NCBI RefSeq assembly: GCF_017161405.1
Contig: NZ_CP071051.1
Coordinates: 496,001 to 560,000, forward strand
Direction: 5' to 3'
Length of the DNA stretch: 64,000 nucleotides
From: Leucobacter sp. CX169
GTDB taxonomy: Bacteria; Actinomycetota; Actinomycetes; Actinomycetales; Microbacteriaceae
Shown here piece by piece: positions 18,914 to 27,980 of the stretch (position 1 is the stretch's first letter; each line of letters begins with the position of its first letter). The notes under the pieces were generated by a model. The model made no database searches, was not told the origin of the DNA, and saw only the letters and a program-made list of their open reading frames with translations. Made by a program: the position numbers and the translations under genes.

Positions 18914-20047
18914 CTAGCTCAGGCGCGTCGGGGCGAGCTCCGCGAGCGTGCCGAGCAGCGAGTTCGGGACGAGCGCCGTGTCGTAGCTGCCACCGCGCAC
19001 GATCTCAGCGACGCGGGCGCCCACCTCGGCGGTGCTGGCACCCATCGCGGCACCGGCGAGGGCGGGGAGCTCGCCGAGCACCTGCACGGTCGCCGCCTCG
19101 ATGGCCTGCGCGGCTTCGCCCTCGCCGAGGTGACCGAGCATGAGGGCGAGCGACAGGATCGAGCCCGACGGGTTCGCCCAGCCCTTGCCCGCAATGTCGG
19201 GGGCCGAGCCGTGGATGGCCTCGAACATGCTGGGCGCGCTGCCGTCGAGGTTGAGATTGGCGCTCGTGGCGACGCCGAGGCCGCCCTGGATGACGGCGCC
19301 GAGGTCGGTGATGATGTCTCCGAACAGGTTGTCGGTGACGACGACGTCGAAGCGTTCGGGCGTGAGCGGCAGGTGGAAGCACATCGCGTCGACGTGCACG
19401 TAGTCGGTCTCGACCTCGGGGTAGTGGGCCGAGAGGTCGTTCACGACCTCCTGCCAGAGCTGGCCGGCGGCGACCAGAATGTTGGTCTTGTGGCAGAGCG
19501 TGAGCTTCTTCCGGCGACTCACCGCGAGGCGGAACGCGAAGTCGACGACGCGCTCGATGCCTGCGCGGGTGTTCAGGGACTCCTGCATCGCGACCGCGTT
19601 CGGGGTGCCGCGGTGCACGGTCGAGCCCTGGCCGACGTAGGCGCCCTCGGTGTTCTCGCGCACGATGACGAGCTCACAGCGCTCGGGAGTCAGGTCGACG
19701 ATCGGGGTCGGGACACCGGGGTACAGACGCACGGGGCGGACGTTCGCGGCTTGTTGGAAGCGCTGGCGCATCTCCAGGATGAAGCCGCGCTCCAGGATCC
19801 CGGGGGTGACGCGTGGGTCGCCCATGGAGCCGAACAGGATCGCGTCCTTGTCGCGGAGCTCGGCCTCGAGCTCGTCGAAAAGCTCGCCGGTCTCGAGGTA
19901 GTGGTTTGCCCCGGCGGCGTATTCGCTCCGGTCGGTGTGGAATCCGAATCGCTTTTCGGCGGCGTCGAGGACCTCGAGCGCAGAGCCCACGACCTCCGGC
20001 CCGATTCCGTCACCGGGGAGTACTGCGATGCGATAGCTGCGAGTCAT
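18914..20047 (-). CDS. Isopropylmalate/isocitrate-type dehydrogenase (LeuB-like)
   Basis: NAD(P)-dependent beta-decarboxylating dehydrogenase, 377 residues, that oxidises a 2-hydroxyacid bearing a 3-carboxylate. It shows LPGDGIGPEV, NVRPVRLYPGV, VRENTEG, the catalytic Lys in HKTNI, and the metal Asp motif VTDNLFGDIITDL. It is about 30 residues longer than typical actinobacterial LeuB. ATG at 20047 has AAGGA seven bases upstream. It may be the leucine enzyme (3-isopropylmalate dehydrogenase), but a FadR-type operator (20125-20135) in its control region and divergent catabolic genes favour a degradative role such as tartrate or malate-analogue oxidation. Confidence 0.8.
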   Translation of the reverse strand: MTRSYRIAVLPGDGIGPEVVGSALEVLDAAEKRFGFHTDRSEYAAGANHYLETGELFDELEAELRDKDAILFGSMGDPRVTPGILERGFILEMRQRFQQAANVRPVRLYPGVPTPIVDLTPERCELVIVRENTEGAYVGQGSTVHRGTPNAVAMQESLNTRAGIERVVDFAFRLAVSRRKKLTLCHKTNILVAAGQLWQEVVNDLSAHYPEVETDYVHVDAMCFHLPLTPERFDVVVTDNLFGDIITDLGAVIQGGLGVATSANLNLDGSAPSMFEAIHGSAPDIAGKGWANPSGSILSLALMLGHLGEGEAAQAIEAATVQVLGELPALAGAAMGASTAEVGARVAEIVRGGSYDTALVPNSLLGTLAELAPTRLS

Positions 20048-20124
20048 TGAGGAATCCTTCTGGGAAGCGGAGCCTGAGTCGGGCAAGGGGCATTGGCATT
20101 GCGGCCCTAGTGAACTATATTAAA

Positions 20125-20135
20125 TGGTAAGACCA
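20125..20135. promoter_or_regulatory. FadR/GntR-type operator
   Basis: TGGTAAGACCA is a perfect TGGT-N3-ACCA palindrome, the core recognised by many FadR-subfamily regulators such as PdhR and LldR. It lies between the divergent LeuB-like and aldehyde dehydrogenase genes, within the sequence AAATGGTAAGACCACTCATT. A near-identical site occurs at 29658-29668. Confidence 0.72.
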
Positions 20136-20221
20136 CTCATTGCGAGGGTTGATTTCAGTCAGCGGTGACGCCGAAGCGCCTGGGCGCGAGGGTGCCCGTC
20201 CAGCAGCGAAGGAACTCGCCC

Positions 20222-21694
20222 ATGTCAGACACCCTTTCTTTGCTCGCCCCGGCGGGCGCGCTGCCGATCGGCACCGAGTGGCGCACGTCCGAGACGAGCG
20301 CACCGGTCGTGTTCCCGTTCGACGGCAGCCTGGTTGCGAACGCCCCCGTCAGCACGGTGCAGGACTCGCGCGATGCACTCGACGCCGCTGAGGCTGCACG
20401 TTTCGAGGTCGCCGCGCTCTCGACGGCGCAGCGCCGATCGATCCTGGTCGCGATCACTGAGCGCGTGCGCGCCGAGGCCGCCCGCCTCGAGGACCTTCTG
20501 ATCCTGGAAACGGGCAAGCCCCGCCGGGACTGCCGCGTCGAGGTCAACCGCACGATTGTCACCCTCGAAGCGACGGCTGAAGAGGTCGCACACCTGCGCG
20601 GCGAGACCGTGCCGCTCGATCTGCAGGAGACCGGCCGCGGCATGATCGGCTACTTCACGCGCAAGCCCGCGGGCGTCGTTATCGGCATCGCCGGCTTTAA
20701 CTACCCCCTGCTGCTCGCGACCCACAAGCTCGCGCCGGCGATCGCGGCGGCCTGCCCCGTCATCATCAAGCCCGCGCCGAACACGCCACTGGCGACGCTC
20801 GAGCTGCTTGCGATCACCCGCGAGGTGCTCGCCGCGCACGGCGTGACGGCCGCCGCGGTGCAGCTCGTCAACGGCGGCCCCGAGGTCGGCGAGGTCTTGG
20901 TCACCGACCCGCGTGCGGCCGTGGTTTCGTTCACGGGATCCGCGAAGATCGGACACCTCATCGCTCGCCAGGCGGCGCCGCGCAAAGCCGTGCTTGAGCT
21001 CGGCTCGAACACCGGCTTCATCGTCGCGGCAGACGCCGACGTCGAGGCCGCGGTCGACGCCGTGCTGCGCGGCGCGTTCTACGCCAACGGCCAGGCCTGC
21101 ATTTCGGTGCAGCGCGTCGTGCTCGAGCGCCCGATTGCCGAGCAGTTCACCAGCCGACTGGTCGAGCGCCTGAGCGAGGTCGTGGTCGGCGACCCCCGCG
21201 ACGAGGACACGAACGTCGCGCACGTCATCAACTCGGGCTCGGGCGACCGGATCCGCGCGGTCATCACGGCCGCGGTCGAGGCTGGCGCGCGCGTGCTCGG
21301 CGCCGGGCCGGGCGACGGCGACGCCGCGCTCGTGCGCCCCACGGTGCTCGGCGACGTGCCGAACGACGCCGAGGCGTGGAACGAAGAGATCTTCGGTCCC
21401 GTGGTCTGCCTCGCCACCGTCGACTCGGTCGACGAGGCGATCGATCTCGTCAACCACTCGCGCTACGGACTGCAGGCCGCGATCTACACGGCCTCGCTCG
21501 AGAGCGCGTTCGACGCGATCGACCGGCTCGAGGTCGGCGGCGTGGTCGTCAACGAGATCCCCGGTTTCCGCTCCGACATCATGCCCTACGGCGGGGTGAA
21601 GGACTCGGGCATCGGCCGCGAGGGCCCCCGCTTCGCTGTCGAGGAGTTCACCGTGACGCGCATGGCCATGATTCGCCCCAAGGCGCGCCGCTAG
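20222..21694 (+). CDS. NAD(P)-dependent aldehyde dehydrogenase
   Basis: Oxidises an aldehyde to the acid, 490 residues. Catalytic Cys293 (NGQACIS) and general-base Glu259 (VLELGSN) are present, as are the NAD-site IKPAPNTP and the FTGS motif. ELGSN instead of the common ELGGK/S is the form found in phosphonoacetaldehyde, lactaldehyde and GapN-like dehydrogenases, so a small hydroxy- or phospho-aldehyde is plausible. ATG at 20222 follows AAGGA by eight bases. First gene of a two-gene operon with the SDR, directly downstream of the FadR-type operator. Confidence 0.92.
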   Translation: MSDTLSLLAPAGALPIGTEWRTSETSAPVVFPFDGSLVANAPVSTVQDSRDALDAAEAARFEVAALSTAQRRSILVAITERVRAEAARLEDLLILETGKPRRDCRVEVNRTIVTLEATAEEVAHLRGETVPLDLQETGRGMIGYFTRKPAGVVIGIAGFNYPLLLATHKLAPAIAAACPVIIKPAPNTPLATLELLAITREVLAAHGVTAAAVQLVNGGPEVGEVLVTDPRAAVVSFTGSAKIGHLIARQAAPRKAVLELGSNTGFIVAADADVEAAVDAVLRGAFYANGQACISVQRVVLERPIAEQFTSRLVERLSEVVVGDPRDEDTNVAHVINSGSGDRIRAVITAAVEAGARVLGAGPGDGDAALVRPTVLGDVPNDAEAWNEEIFGPVVCLATVDSVDEAIDLVNHSRYGLQAAIYTASLESAFDAIDRLEVGGVVVNEIPGFRSDIMPYGGVKDSGIGREGPRFAVEEFTVTRMAMIRPKARR

Positions 21695-21741
21695 GAAGCT
21701 CCGCCGCCCATCGACCCCTCACCCCTTCTGGAGACCCCCAC

Positions 21742-22542
21742 ATGAGCGAATTCCCGCAGATCGACTACACCCAGCTCTTCCGGCTCGATAACCGCACGAT
21801 TGTGGTGATCGGTGCGGGCAGCGGCATTGGCCGCGAGGCGGCGCAGGCGCTGGCCGCGCAGGGCGCTCACGTCGTGATTGCCGACTACTCCCTGGAGGCC
21901 GCAGAGGCGACGACCGCGCTCATCTCGGGCACGGGTGGCTCGGCCGAGGCCTACCAGCTGAACGTCCTCGACGACGCGGCGATAGATGCCGCCGTTGAGC
22001 GTTTCGGCAACGCCTCGTCGCTCGTGTTCACGGCCGCGACGAACGTGCGCAAGCGCATGGCGGACTACTCTATGGACGAGTTCGACCGCGTCGTGAACCT
22101 CAACCTGCGCGCCTCGTTCCAGCTGATCCGGAAGTTTGGCACACGCTTCGCGGCGAACGGCGGCGGCTCGATCATCGGCTTCGCGTCGATTCGCGCGCAG
22201 GTCGTCGAGCCCGGCCAGGGCGTCTACGCGGCGACCAAGGCGGGGCTCGTGCAGCTCGCGAAGACGGGCGCGGCCGAGTACGGCCCCGCGGGGGTGCGCG
22301 TGAACGTCGTCGCCCCGGGCGTCGTGGAGACCCCGCTGACCGCGCAGATCAAGGCGAATGACGAGTGGTACGGCGCCTACGCGTCGAAGGCCGCGCTCGG
22401 CCGCTGGGCTCGCCCCGATGAGCTCGCGGGAGCCGTCGTGTTCCTGGCGTCGGACGCCTCGACGTTCGTGACGGGCACGACGCTGACCGTCGACGGCGGC
22501 TGGACCGCGATCGACGGGCGCTACACGCCGCCGTCCTCCTAG
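21742..22542 (+). CDS. Short-chain dehydrogenase/reductase (SDR)
   Basis: Classical Rossmann-fold oxidoreductase, 266 residues. Cofactor motif GAGSGIG near residue 25, an AD after beta-2 (favouring NAD), catalytic YAATK near 158 with an upstream Ser, and the C-terminal DGGWTA typical of FabG-like SDRs. It follows the aldehyde dehydrogenase by 47 bp in the same operon; an alcohol to aldehyde to acid oxidation sequence is an obvious but unproven role. Followed by a strong hairpin. Confidence 0.92.
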   Translation: MSEFPQIDYTQLFRLDNRTIVVIGAGSGIGREAAQALAAQGAHVVIADYSLEAAEATTALISGTGGSAEAYQLNVLDDAAIDAAVERFGNASSLVFTAATNVRKRMADYSMDEFDRVVNLNLRASFQLIRKFGTRFAANGGGSIIGFASIRAQVVEPGQGVYAATKAGLVQLAKTGAAEYGPAGVRVNVVAPGVVETPLTAQIKANDEWYGAYASKAALGRWARPDELAGAVVFLASDASTFVTGTTLTVDGGWTAIDGRYTPPSS

Positions 22543-22555
22543 CGGCAGGTACAGC

Positions 22556-22583
22556 AAGGGCCCGGGCACTTGCCCGGGCCCTT
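22556..22583. terminator. Hairpin after the SDR gene
   Basis: Near-perfect AAGGGCCCGGGCA / TGCCCGGGCCCTT with a minimal loop, 14 bases after the SDR stop, in the convergent gap with the amidase operon. Confidence 0.85.
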
Positions 22584-22605
22584 CTGCGTTCTCGGCCCCG
22601 CGCCG

Positions 22606-22683
22606 CACTTCCCGGAGCTTTCTGAGTTCCCGGAGCGGAAATGTGGCTCGGGCGGCTCCGGGAAGTGTGATCGCTCCGGGAAC
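22606..22683. repeat. Interleaved inverted repeats (TCCCGGAGC family)
   Basis: CACTTCCCGGAGC (22606-22618) is the inverse of GCTCCGGGAAGTG (22655-22667), and GTTCCCGGAGCG (22626-22637) is the inverse of CGCTCCGGGAAC (22672-22683). The two stems interleave as A-B-A'-B', so they can form alternative or pseudoknot-like structures. They lie in the convergent gap just before a tandem repeat. Confidence 0.75.
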
Positions 22684-22689
22684 TGCGGG

Positions 22690-22758
22690 CGATGGAGCCC
22701 TCCGGGAACGGCGGGCGATGGAGTCCTACGGGAACGGCGTGCGATGGAGTCCTACGGC
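22690..22758. repeat. 26-bp tandem repeat, about 2.6 copies
   Basis: Unit CGATGGAG(C/T)CCT(C/A)CGGGAACGG plus CG(G/T)G: copies at 22690-22715 and 22716-22741 and a partial third copy at 22742-22758 that runs into the amidase stop codon and last residues. The units also contain the TCCGGGAA core of the adjacent inverted repeats. Confidence 0.8.
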
Positions 22759-24161
22759 AGCAGCGACCAATCAACCTCGGCGTCCGCACCACGGGCCGAC
22801 TCGAACCAGCAGGCAACGCGCATGAGCGTGTCGTCGGTGCCGATGGGCCCGGCGATCTGCAGGCCGACGGTACGCCCGTCCGCCTGGATGCCGGCGCCGA
22901 TGGACAGCGCGGGCTGTCCCGACATGTTGTACGGCACGGTGAACGAGATGTGGCCCATCGTCTCAAGAGGGTCGGTGATCGGCATCGGGTCCTCCGCCGC
23001 GAACGCCGCGACGGGCGACACGGGAGAGAGCACGAGGTCGTAAGGCGCGGTGGCCGCGCGGGTGAGGCGCGCCATCTCGTCGATCTGGTTGCGATTGCGG
23101 ATGGTCTCGGCCGCCGTGAAGTTCGAGCCGGCGACGCACCAGTCGACGATGAAGGGCAGCACGAGCGCGCGGTCGGACTCGCTCAGCAGCTCGAAGTCGG
23201 CGTAGGAGCGGCTGCGCCAGAACCCGACGAGGCCGTCGAGCACCTCGGGGCCGACGAACGGGGCCAGCGGCTCGACCACGGCGCCCGCGTCAGCGAAGAC
23301 CTGGGCCGCGCGCTCCACGATGGCGAGCGTTTCGGGCTCGACCGCGAGACCCGAGCCCGCATCGAGCTGGAGGGCGACGCGGAGGCCCGCGGGGGCCAGC
23401 GGCTCGGTCGACCAGTCCATGGGCGGGTACGGGCGCGTCAGATAGTCGCGCTCGTCGGGGCGGGCGACGATCGACATGAGGCGTACCGAGTCGGCGGCCG
23501 TCCGGGTCAGTGGGCCCGCGGCGCGACCGTCGTAGGGCACGTCGAGGGGGATGAGGCCCTCGCTTGGCTTGAGCGCCGTGAGGCCCTGCCAGGTGCCGGG
23601 CAGCCGGATCGAGCCGCCGATGTCGGTGCCGATGTGCAGCGGGCCATAGCCCGCCGCGGCGGCGGTGCCCGCGCCCGCGCTCGAGCCGCCCGAGGTGTGG
23701 GCCGGGTTGAGCGCGCCGCGGGTGATCCCGTGCAGGCTCGAGACGCCCGACGAGAGCATGCCCCAGTCGGGCATCGTGGTCGAGCCGATGATGACGCAGC
23801 CCGCCTCGAGCAGTCGGTCCGTGGTCGGGGCGTTGCGCGCCGCGATCACCGGGTTCGGCAGCGCCGTGCCCGACGGCTTCGGCTGCCCCGCGCGGGCAAT
23901 GTTCTCCTTGACCGTCGCGGGGACGCCGTCGAAGGGGCTACGGGGGCTGCCCGCGGCCCAGCGCGCAGAAGACGCCGCGGCGTCCGCGCGCACCTGCGCG
24001 GCGTCGAAGAGGTAGAGCGCGTTGAGCTCGGGCTCGCGCGCCTCGACCCGCGCGATGACGTCCTCGGCCACCTCGCTCGGGGTCAGGTCCCCGCTCGCGT
24101 AGCGCTCGCTGAGCGTTCCGGCGTCGAGATCTGCGAGACGGGGGGTCGCGGCGGAAGACAT
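22752..24161 (-). CDS. Amidase signature family enzyme
   Basis: Hydrolyses an amide bond through a Ser-cisSer-Lys triad, 469 residues. The Lys is in ATVKENI near residue 85, the cis-Ser in TSGGSSAG near 165 and the nucleophile in GTDIGGSIRLPG near 188. ATG at 24161 with AAGGA just upstream is chosen over a TTG 36 bases earlier. It is the last gene of the peptide-type ABC operon (46 bp after the ATPase), suggesting that an imported amide, peptide or N-acyl compound is hydrolysed in the cytoplasm. The substrate cannot be told from the sequence. Confidence 0.9.
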   Translation of the reverse strand: MSSAATPRLADLDAGTLSERYASGDLTPSEVAEDVIARVEAREPELNALYLFDAAQVRADAAASSARWAAGSPRSPFDGVPATVKENIARAGQPKPSGTALPNPVIAARNAPTTDRLLEAGCVIIGSTTMPDWGMLSSGVSSLHGITRGALNPAHTSGGSSAGAGTAAAAGYGPLHIGTDIGGSIRLPGTWQGLTALKPSEGLIPLDVPYDGRAAGPLTRTAADSVRLMSIVARPDERDYLTRPYPPMDWSTEPLAPAGLRVALQLDAGSGLAVEPETLAIVERAAQVFADAGAVVEPLAPFVGPEVLDGLVGFWRSRSYADFELLSESDRALVLPFIVDWCVAGSNFTAAETIRNRNQIDEMARLTRAATAPYDLVLSPVSPVAAFAAEDPMPITDPLETMGHISFTVPYNMSGQPALSIGAGIQADGRTVGLQIAGPIGTDDTLMRVACWFESARGADAEVDWSLLP

Positions 24162-24207
24162 ACGGTCCTTTCGATGGAGCGGTTCAGCGAGAGTCAAACG
24201 GGCGGAG

Positions 24208-26004
24208 CTACCGGGAACCGGTGAGCTCCTGGCGCAGCGTCAGTGACGAGTCAATCAGTCGCTTCGTGTATGGATGCTGCGGGTTGCGGTAGACCTCTTC
24301 GGTCTCGCCCGCCTCGACGATCTCGCCCGATTGCATGACGACGACCGAATCGCACAGGTGCCGCACGACGTTCAGGTCGTGCGAGACGAAGACGAGGGTG
24401 AGACCATACTCGTCGACCAAGTCGGCGAGCAGGTTGAGCACCTGCGCGCGCACGGACACGTCCAGGGCGCTCACCGGCTCGTCGGCCACCACCACGCGAG
24501 GCCGGCAGATGAGCGCACGGGCGATCGAGATGCGCTGGCGCTGCCCGCCCGAGAACTGGTGCGGGTAGCGGGTGGCTGCCTCAGCAGGCAGTCCCACCGA
24601 CTCGAGCATCTCGGCGACCATGCGCGAGCGATCGCGCGCGGACTCGTTGCGACCGCGCACGAGCAGGGGTTCGGAGATGATCTGTTCGACGGTCATGCGC
24701 GGGTCGAGCGAGCCCATCGGGTCCTGGAACACGATCTGCAGGTTCTGGCGCAGCTCGCGCAGCTCCGACTCCTTCGCGCCCGACACCTCGTTGCCCGCGA
24801 CGATCGCGCTGCCCGAGGTCGGCTGGTCGAGGCCCGCCAGGATCCGGAGCAGCGTCGACTTGCCCGATCCGGACTCGCCAACGACGCCGAGACGGCCGCC
24901 CTCGGGGACCTCGAACGAGATGCCCTTCAGGGCCCGCACCTCGGTCGCCGGCTTGAACAGACTGGTCTTGCCGCGCGAGTACGTGCGGACTAGGTCCGTC
25001 ACGCGCATCACGGGCTCCGCATCGGGACGCGGCGGATGCGCGGTGGCCGGCGCGGGGGCCGGCTCCGGGGCCACGCTCGGCTCGGCAGCGGCGTCTTCGG
25101 CAGGATCCCGCTGGACGTTCGTCGAGGCAACCGTCGGGGGCACATACTCCTGCGCGGTCGCGACCGTGAACAGGCGTCCGTTCGCATCGACCGCATCGAG
25201 GTCGGACGCGGCGAGCAGGCCGCGCGTGTAGGGGTGCTGGGGGCGCGTGAAGACATCCTCGGTCGTGCCCTCCTCGACGACAACGCCCTGGTTCATCACC
25301 AGCACGCGGGTGCACATGTTCGCGACGACGGCGAGGTCGTGCGTGATGAACAAGAGGCCGGTGCCGCGCTCGCGCACGAGCTCGAGGATGAGGTCGAGGA
25401 CCTGGCGCTGCACGGTGACGTCGAGCGCGGTCGTCGGCTCGTCGCAGAGCAGCAGCGAGGGGTCGTTGGCGAGGGCCATCGCGAGCATGACGCGCTGACG
25501 CTGCCCGCCCGAAAGCTGGTGCGGGTACGCCTTCGCGGCCTGCGCCGGGTCGGGTAGGTGCACGGCGTCGAGCATCTCGACGGCGCGGCGCATCGCTTCG
25601 GCCTTGTTCGGCGCGAGCCGGTGCTGCAGGATGATCTCGGCGACCTGGGCGCCGGCCCGCATGAGCGGGTTCAGCGCGGTCAACGGCTCCTGGAAGACCA
25701 TCGCGACGTCCTTGCCGCGAATCTTCGAGAGGTCCGACTCGGACGCCTCAAGCAGGTTCCCGGCGTAGCCGTCGAGCCGCACCGAGCCCTCTGCCGAGAC
25801 GCCGGCGGGCAGCAGCCCGAGCAGCGCGGTCGTGGTCATCGACTTGCCGGAGCCTGACTCGCCGATCAGGCCGATGCGCTCGCCGTGCTGCATGTGCAGC
25901 GAGAAGTTCTGCACGAGCGGGCGATGGGGCGTGCGCACCGTGAGGTTGTCGACGCGGAGCAGGGGCGAGGCGTCCTGCACCTTGGGCTTGGTAAGCGTAT
26001 TCAT
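24208..26004 (-). CDS. Fused ABC transporter ATPase (OppD-OppF type)
   Basis: Two complete ATP-binding domains in one 598-residue chain, energising a peptide/nickel-class importer. Domain 1 has GESGSGKSMT, LSGGQRQRV and LLCDEPTTALD; domain 2 has GESGSGKSTL, FSGGQRQRI and VVADEPVSALD. A Pro/Ala-rich linker (PEPAPAPATAHPPRP) joins them near residue 300. Usually OppD and OppF are separate; such fusions are common in actinobacteria. ATG at 26004 overlaps the oppC-like stop by four bases. Confidence 0.95.
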   Translation of the reverse strand: MNTLTKPKVQDASPLLRVDNLTVRTPHRPLVQNFSLHMQHGERIGLIGESGSGKSMTTTALLGLLPAGVSAEGSVRLDGYAGNLLEASESDLSKIRGKDVAMVFQEPLTALNPLMRAGAQVAEIILQHRLAPNKAEAMRRAVEMLDAVHLPDPAQAAKAYPHQLSGGQRQRVMLAMALANDPSLLLCDEPTTALDVTVQRQVLDLILELVRERGTGLLFITHDLAVVANMCTRVLVMNQGVVVEEGTTEDVFTRPQHPYTRGLLAASDLDAVDANGRLFTVATAQEYVPPTVASTNVQRDPAEDAAAEPSVAPEPAPAPATAHPPRPDAEPVMRVTDLVRTYSRGKTSLFKPATEVRALKGISFEVPEGGRLGVVGESGSGKSTLLRILAGLDQPTSGSAIVAGNEVSGAKESELRELRQNLQIVFQDPMGSLDPRMTVEQIISEPLLVRGRNESARDRSRMVAEMLESVGLPAEAATRYPHQFSGGQRQRISIARALICRPRVVVADEPVSALDVSVRAQVLNLLADLVDEYGLTLVFVSHDLNVVRHLCDSVVVMQSGEIVEAGETEEVYRNPQHPYTKRLIDSSLTLRQELTGSR

Positions 26005-26924
26005 CAGCTGTGGCTCCCGTTGAGCTTCGGATCGAATCGGTCGCGCAGTCCGTCGCCGAGCAGGTTGAAGCCCATGACGGCGATCGCGATGGCGAGCCCG
26101 GGCCAGACAGCGAGCATGGGCTCGGTGCCGAGGAACTGCTGCGACTCCTGCAGCATGCGCCCCCACGAGGGGGTGGGCGGCGGGGTGCCGAGGCCGAGGA
26201 AGCTGAGGCCAGCCTCGGCGAGCACCGCGAGCGAGAAGGACACGGAGCACTGCACGACCACGATGCCGATGATGTTCGGCAAGACGTGGCGCAGCGCGAT
26301 CCGGAACCGCGACTGGCTGGCCGCGCGGGCGGCGAGCACGTACTCGGTGCCCATCACCTGCAGAGTGCCGGAGCGGGCCACGCGGGCGAAGCCGGGCACA
26401 GTCGAGATGCCGATCGCGACCATCGCGGTCATCGTTGAAGCACCGAAGATGGCGCTGAACATGATGGCGAGCAGCAGCGCGGGGAAGGCGAGCGCGATGT
26501 CCGAGGTGCGCATGATGACCTCTTCGATCCAGCCGCCGCGAATGCCGGCGAGGATGCCGAGCGGGGTGCCGATCAGGATCGCGATGCCGACGGAGATGAC
26601 GCCGACCAGGAGGGTGATGCGGGCGCCGTACAGGATCGCCGAGAATACGTCTCGGCCGTACTTGTCGGTGCCCATGAGGTGCGCGGCGCTCGAGCCCTGG
26701 AGGCGCGCGGCGGCGTCCACCTGGACGGGGTCGTATGGCGTCCAGATGTACGAGACGATCGCGGCGAGCACGACCAGCCCGATCAGGGCGGTCCCGATGA
26801 GGAGCGTGGGGGAGAGCTTGCCGCGCCCCGGCGCCCGGGGGCTGGTGGTCGCGCGCCCCGGGGCCGAGAGCGCGCTGGTGCGCGGCGCCTGGACCGGAGG
26901 GGTCGGGATGTTCTGCGTGCTCAT
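26004..26924 (-). CDS. ABC transporter permease (DppC/OppC type)
   Basis: Inner-membrane permease of the peptide/nickel family, 306 residues. A cytoplasmic Pro/Ala-rich N-terminus (about 40 residues) precedes an OppC-type N-terminal domain (HLMGTDKYGRDVFS) and five further helices. The EAA-loop pattern (EYVLAARAASQSR...HVLPNI) contacts the ATPase. Partner of the adjacent OppB-like permease. Confidence 0.93.
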   Translation of the reverse strand: MSTQNIPTPPVQAPRTSALSAPGRATTSPRAPGRGKLSPTLLIGTALIGLVVLAAIVSYIWTPYDPVQVDAAARLQGSSAAHLMGTDKYGRDVFSAILYGARITLLVGVISVGIAILIGTPLGILAGIRGGWIEEVIMRTSDIALAFPALLLAIMFSAIFGASTMTAMVAIGISTVPGFARVARSGTLQVMGTEYVLAARAASQSRFRIALRHVLPNIIGIVVVQCSVSFSLAVLAEAGLSFLGLGTPPPTPSWGRMLQESQQFLGTEPMLAVWPGLAIAIAVMGFNLLGDGLRDRFDPKLNGSHS

Positions 26925-26926
26925 GG

Positions 26927-27874
26927 CTAGGCACTCCTTCGCATGCGCGGATCGACGACGGTGTAAAGCAGGTCGACGACGAGGTTGAGGATCAGCGTGA
27001 TCGCGACGAGCACCATCACGACGGACTGCACCGTGAGGAGGTCACGGTTGCCGACCGCGTCGAGCAGCATGGAGCCGAGACCGGGGATCACGAAGACCCG
27101 CTCGATGACCACGGCGCCGATAATGAGGGCTGCAATTTGGACGCCGGTGACGGTGATGACCGGGATGGCCGCGTTGCGCAGACCGTGCTTCAGGAGGGCG
27201 CCGGTCTTGCTCAGGCCCTTCGCGCGGGCGGTGCGCAGGTAGTCCTCGCTCATGACTTCCAACACGGCAGAGCGCACATAGCGAGTGAGGATCGCGCCCT
27301 GCACGGAAGCGAGGGCGACGACCGGGAGGACGAGCCGCCTCAGGAAGTCGACGAAGTCCACCGAGGGGGCCGTCCAGCCGTTCGCGGGCAGCCAGCCGAG
27401 GTTCACGGCAAATACCAACACGAGCAGGATGCCGGCGAGGAAGCCGGGGATAGCAACACCCAGCTGCGAGCCGACGCCGATGACGACGCCCGAGAGGTTG
27501 CGGTGCTTGACCGCGGCCCAGGTGCCGAGGGGGATCGCGACGAGCAGCGCGAGCGCCATCGCGGTGAGCACCAGGATGAGGCTGACCTGCACGCGGTCGG
27601 CCACCATCGGGCTGATGTCGGTGCGGGTGAGGTAGGAGGTGCCGAAATCGCCGCGCAGCAGGCCGAAGAACCAGTCGAAGTACTGCACGATGAGCGGCCG
27701 GTCGGTGCCGAACTCGGCTCGCGTCTGCTCGAGTAGCTCGGGGGTTGCGTTCACGCCGAGGGCGATCTGCGCGGGGTCCCCGGGGACCAGACGCATGAAG
27801 AGGAACACGACGACCGTCGCGACGATATACGTCACGGCGAACCGTGCAAGATTGATCAGGATCCGTAAGGCCAT
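26927..27874 (-). CDS. ABC transporter permease (DppB/OppB type)
   Basis: Inner-membrane permease, 315 residues with six predicted helices. It has the N-terminal VVFLFMRLVPGDPAQ signature of OppB/DppB proteins and the EAA loop DYLRTARAKGLSK. Two bases separate it from the OppC-like gene. It is preceded, after the binding-protein gene, by a strong 17-bp stem-loop. Confidence 0.94.
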   Translation of the reverse strand: MALRILINLARFAVTYIVATVVVFLFMRLVPGDPAQIALGVNATPELLEQTRAEFGTDRPLIVQYFDWFFGLLRGDFGTSYLTRTDISPMVADRVQVSLILVLTAMALALLVAIPLGTWAAVKHRNLSGVVIGVGSQLGVAIPGFLAGILLVLVFAVNLGWLPANGWTAPSVDFVDFLRRLVLPVVALASVQGAILTRYVRSAVLEVMSEDYLRTARAKGLSKTGALLKHGLRNAAIPVITVTGVQIAALIIGAVVIERVFVIPGLGSMLLDAVGNRDLLTVQSVVMVLVAITLILNLVVDLLYTVVDPRMRRSA

Positions 27875-27924
27875 GCGGCTTCCTCCGGTTGTGCGCGGTG
27901 CTCGTTCATGGGAACGATGCGGGA

Positions 27925-27963
27925 GGTCGCCCGGGTGACGCAGAGCGCGTCACCCGGGCGACC
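27925..27963 (-). terminator. Intra-operon stem-loop after the binding-protein gene
   Basis: Perfect 17-bp inverted repeat GGTCGCCCGGGTGACGC / GCGTCACCCGGGCGACC with a five-base loop, between the binding-protein stop and the first permease. No T-run. Such structures usually protect the upstream mRNA or partially terminate, giving excess binding protein over permease. Confidence 0.75.
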
Positions 27964-27980
27964 GAGTGAAAACGAACTGA

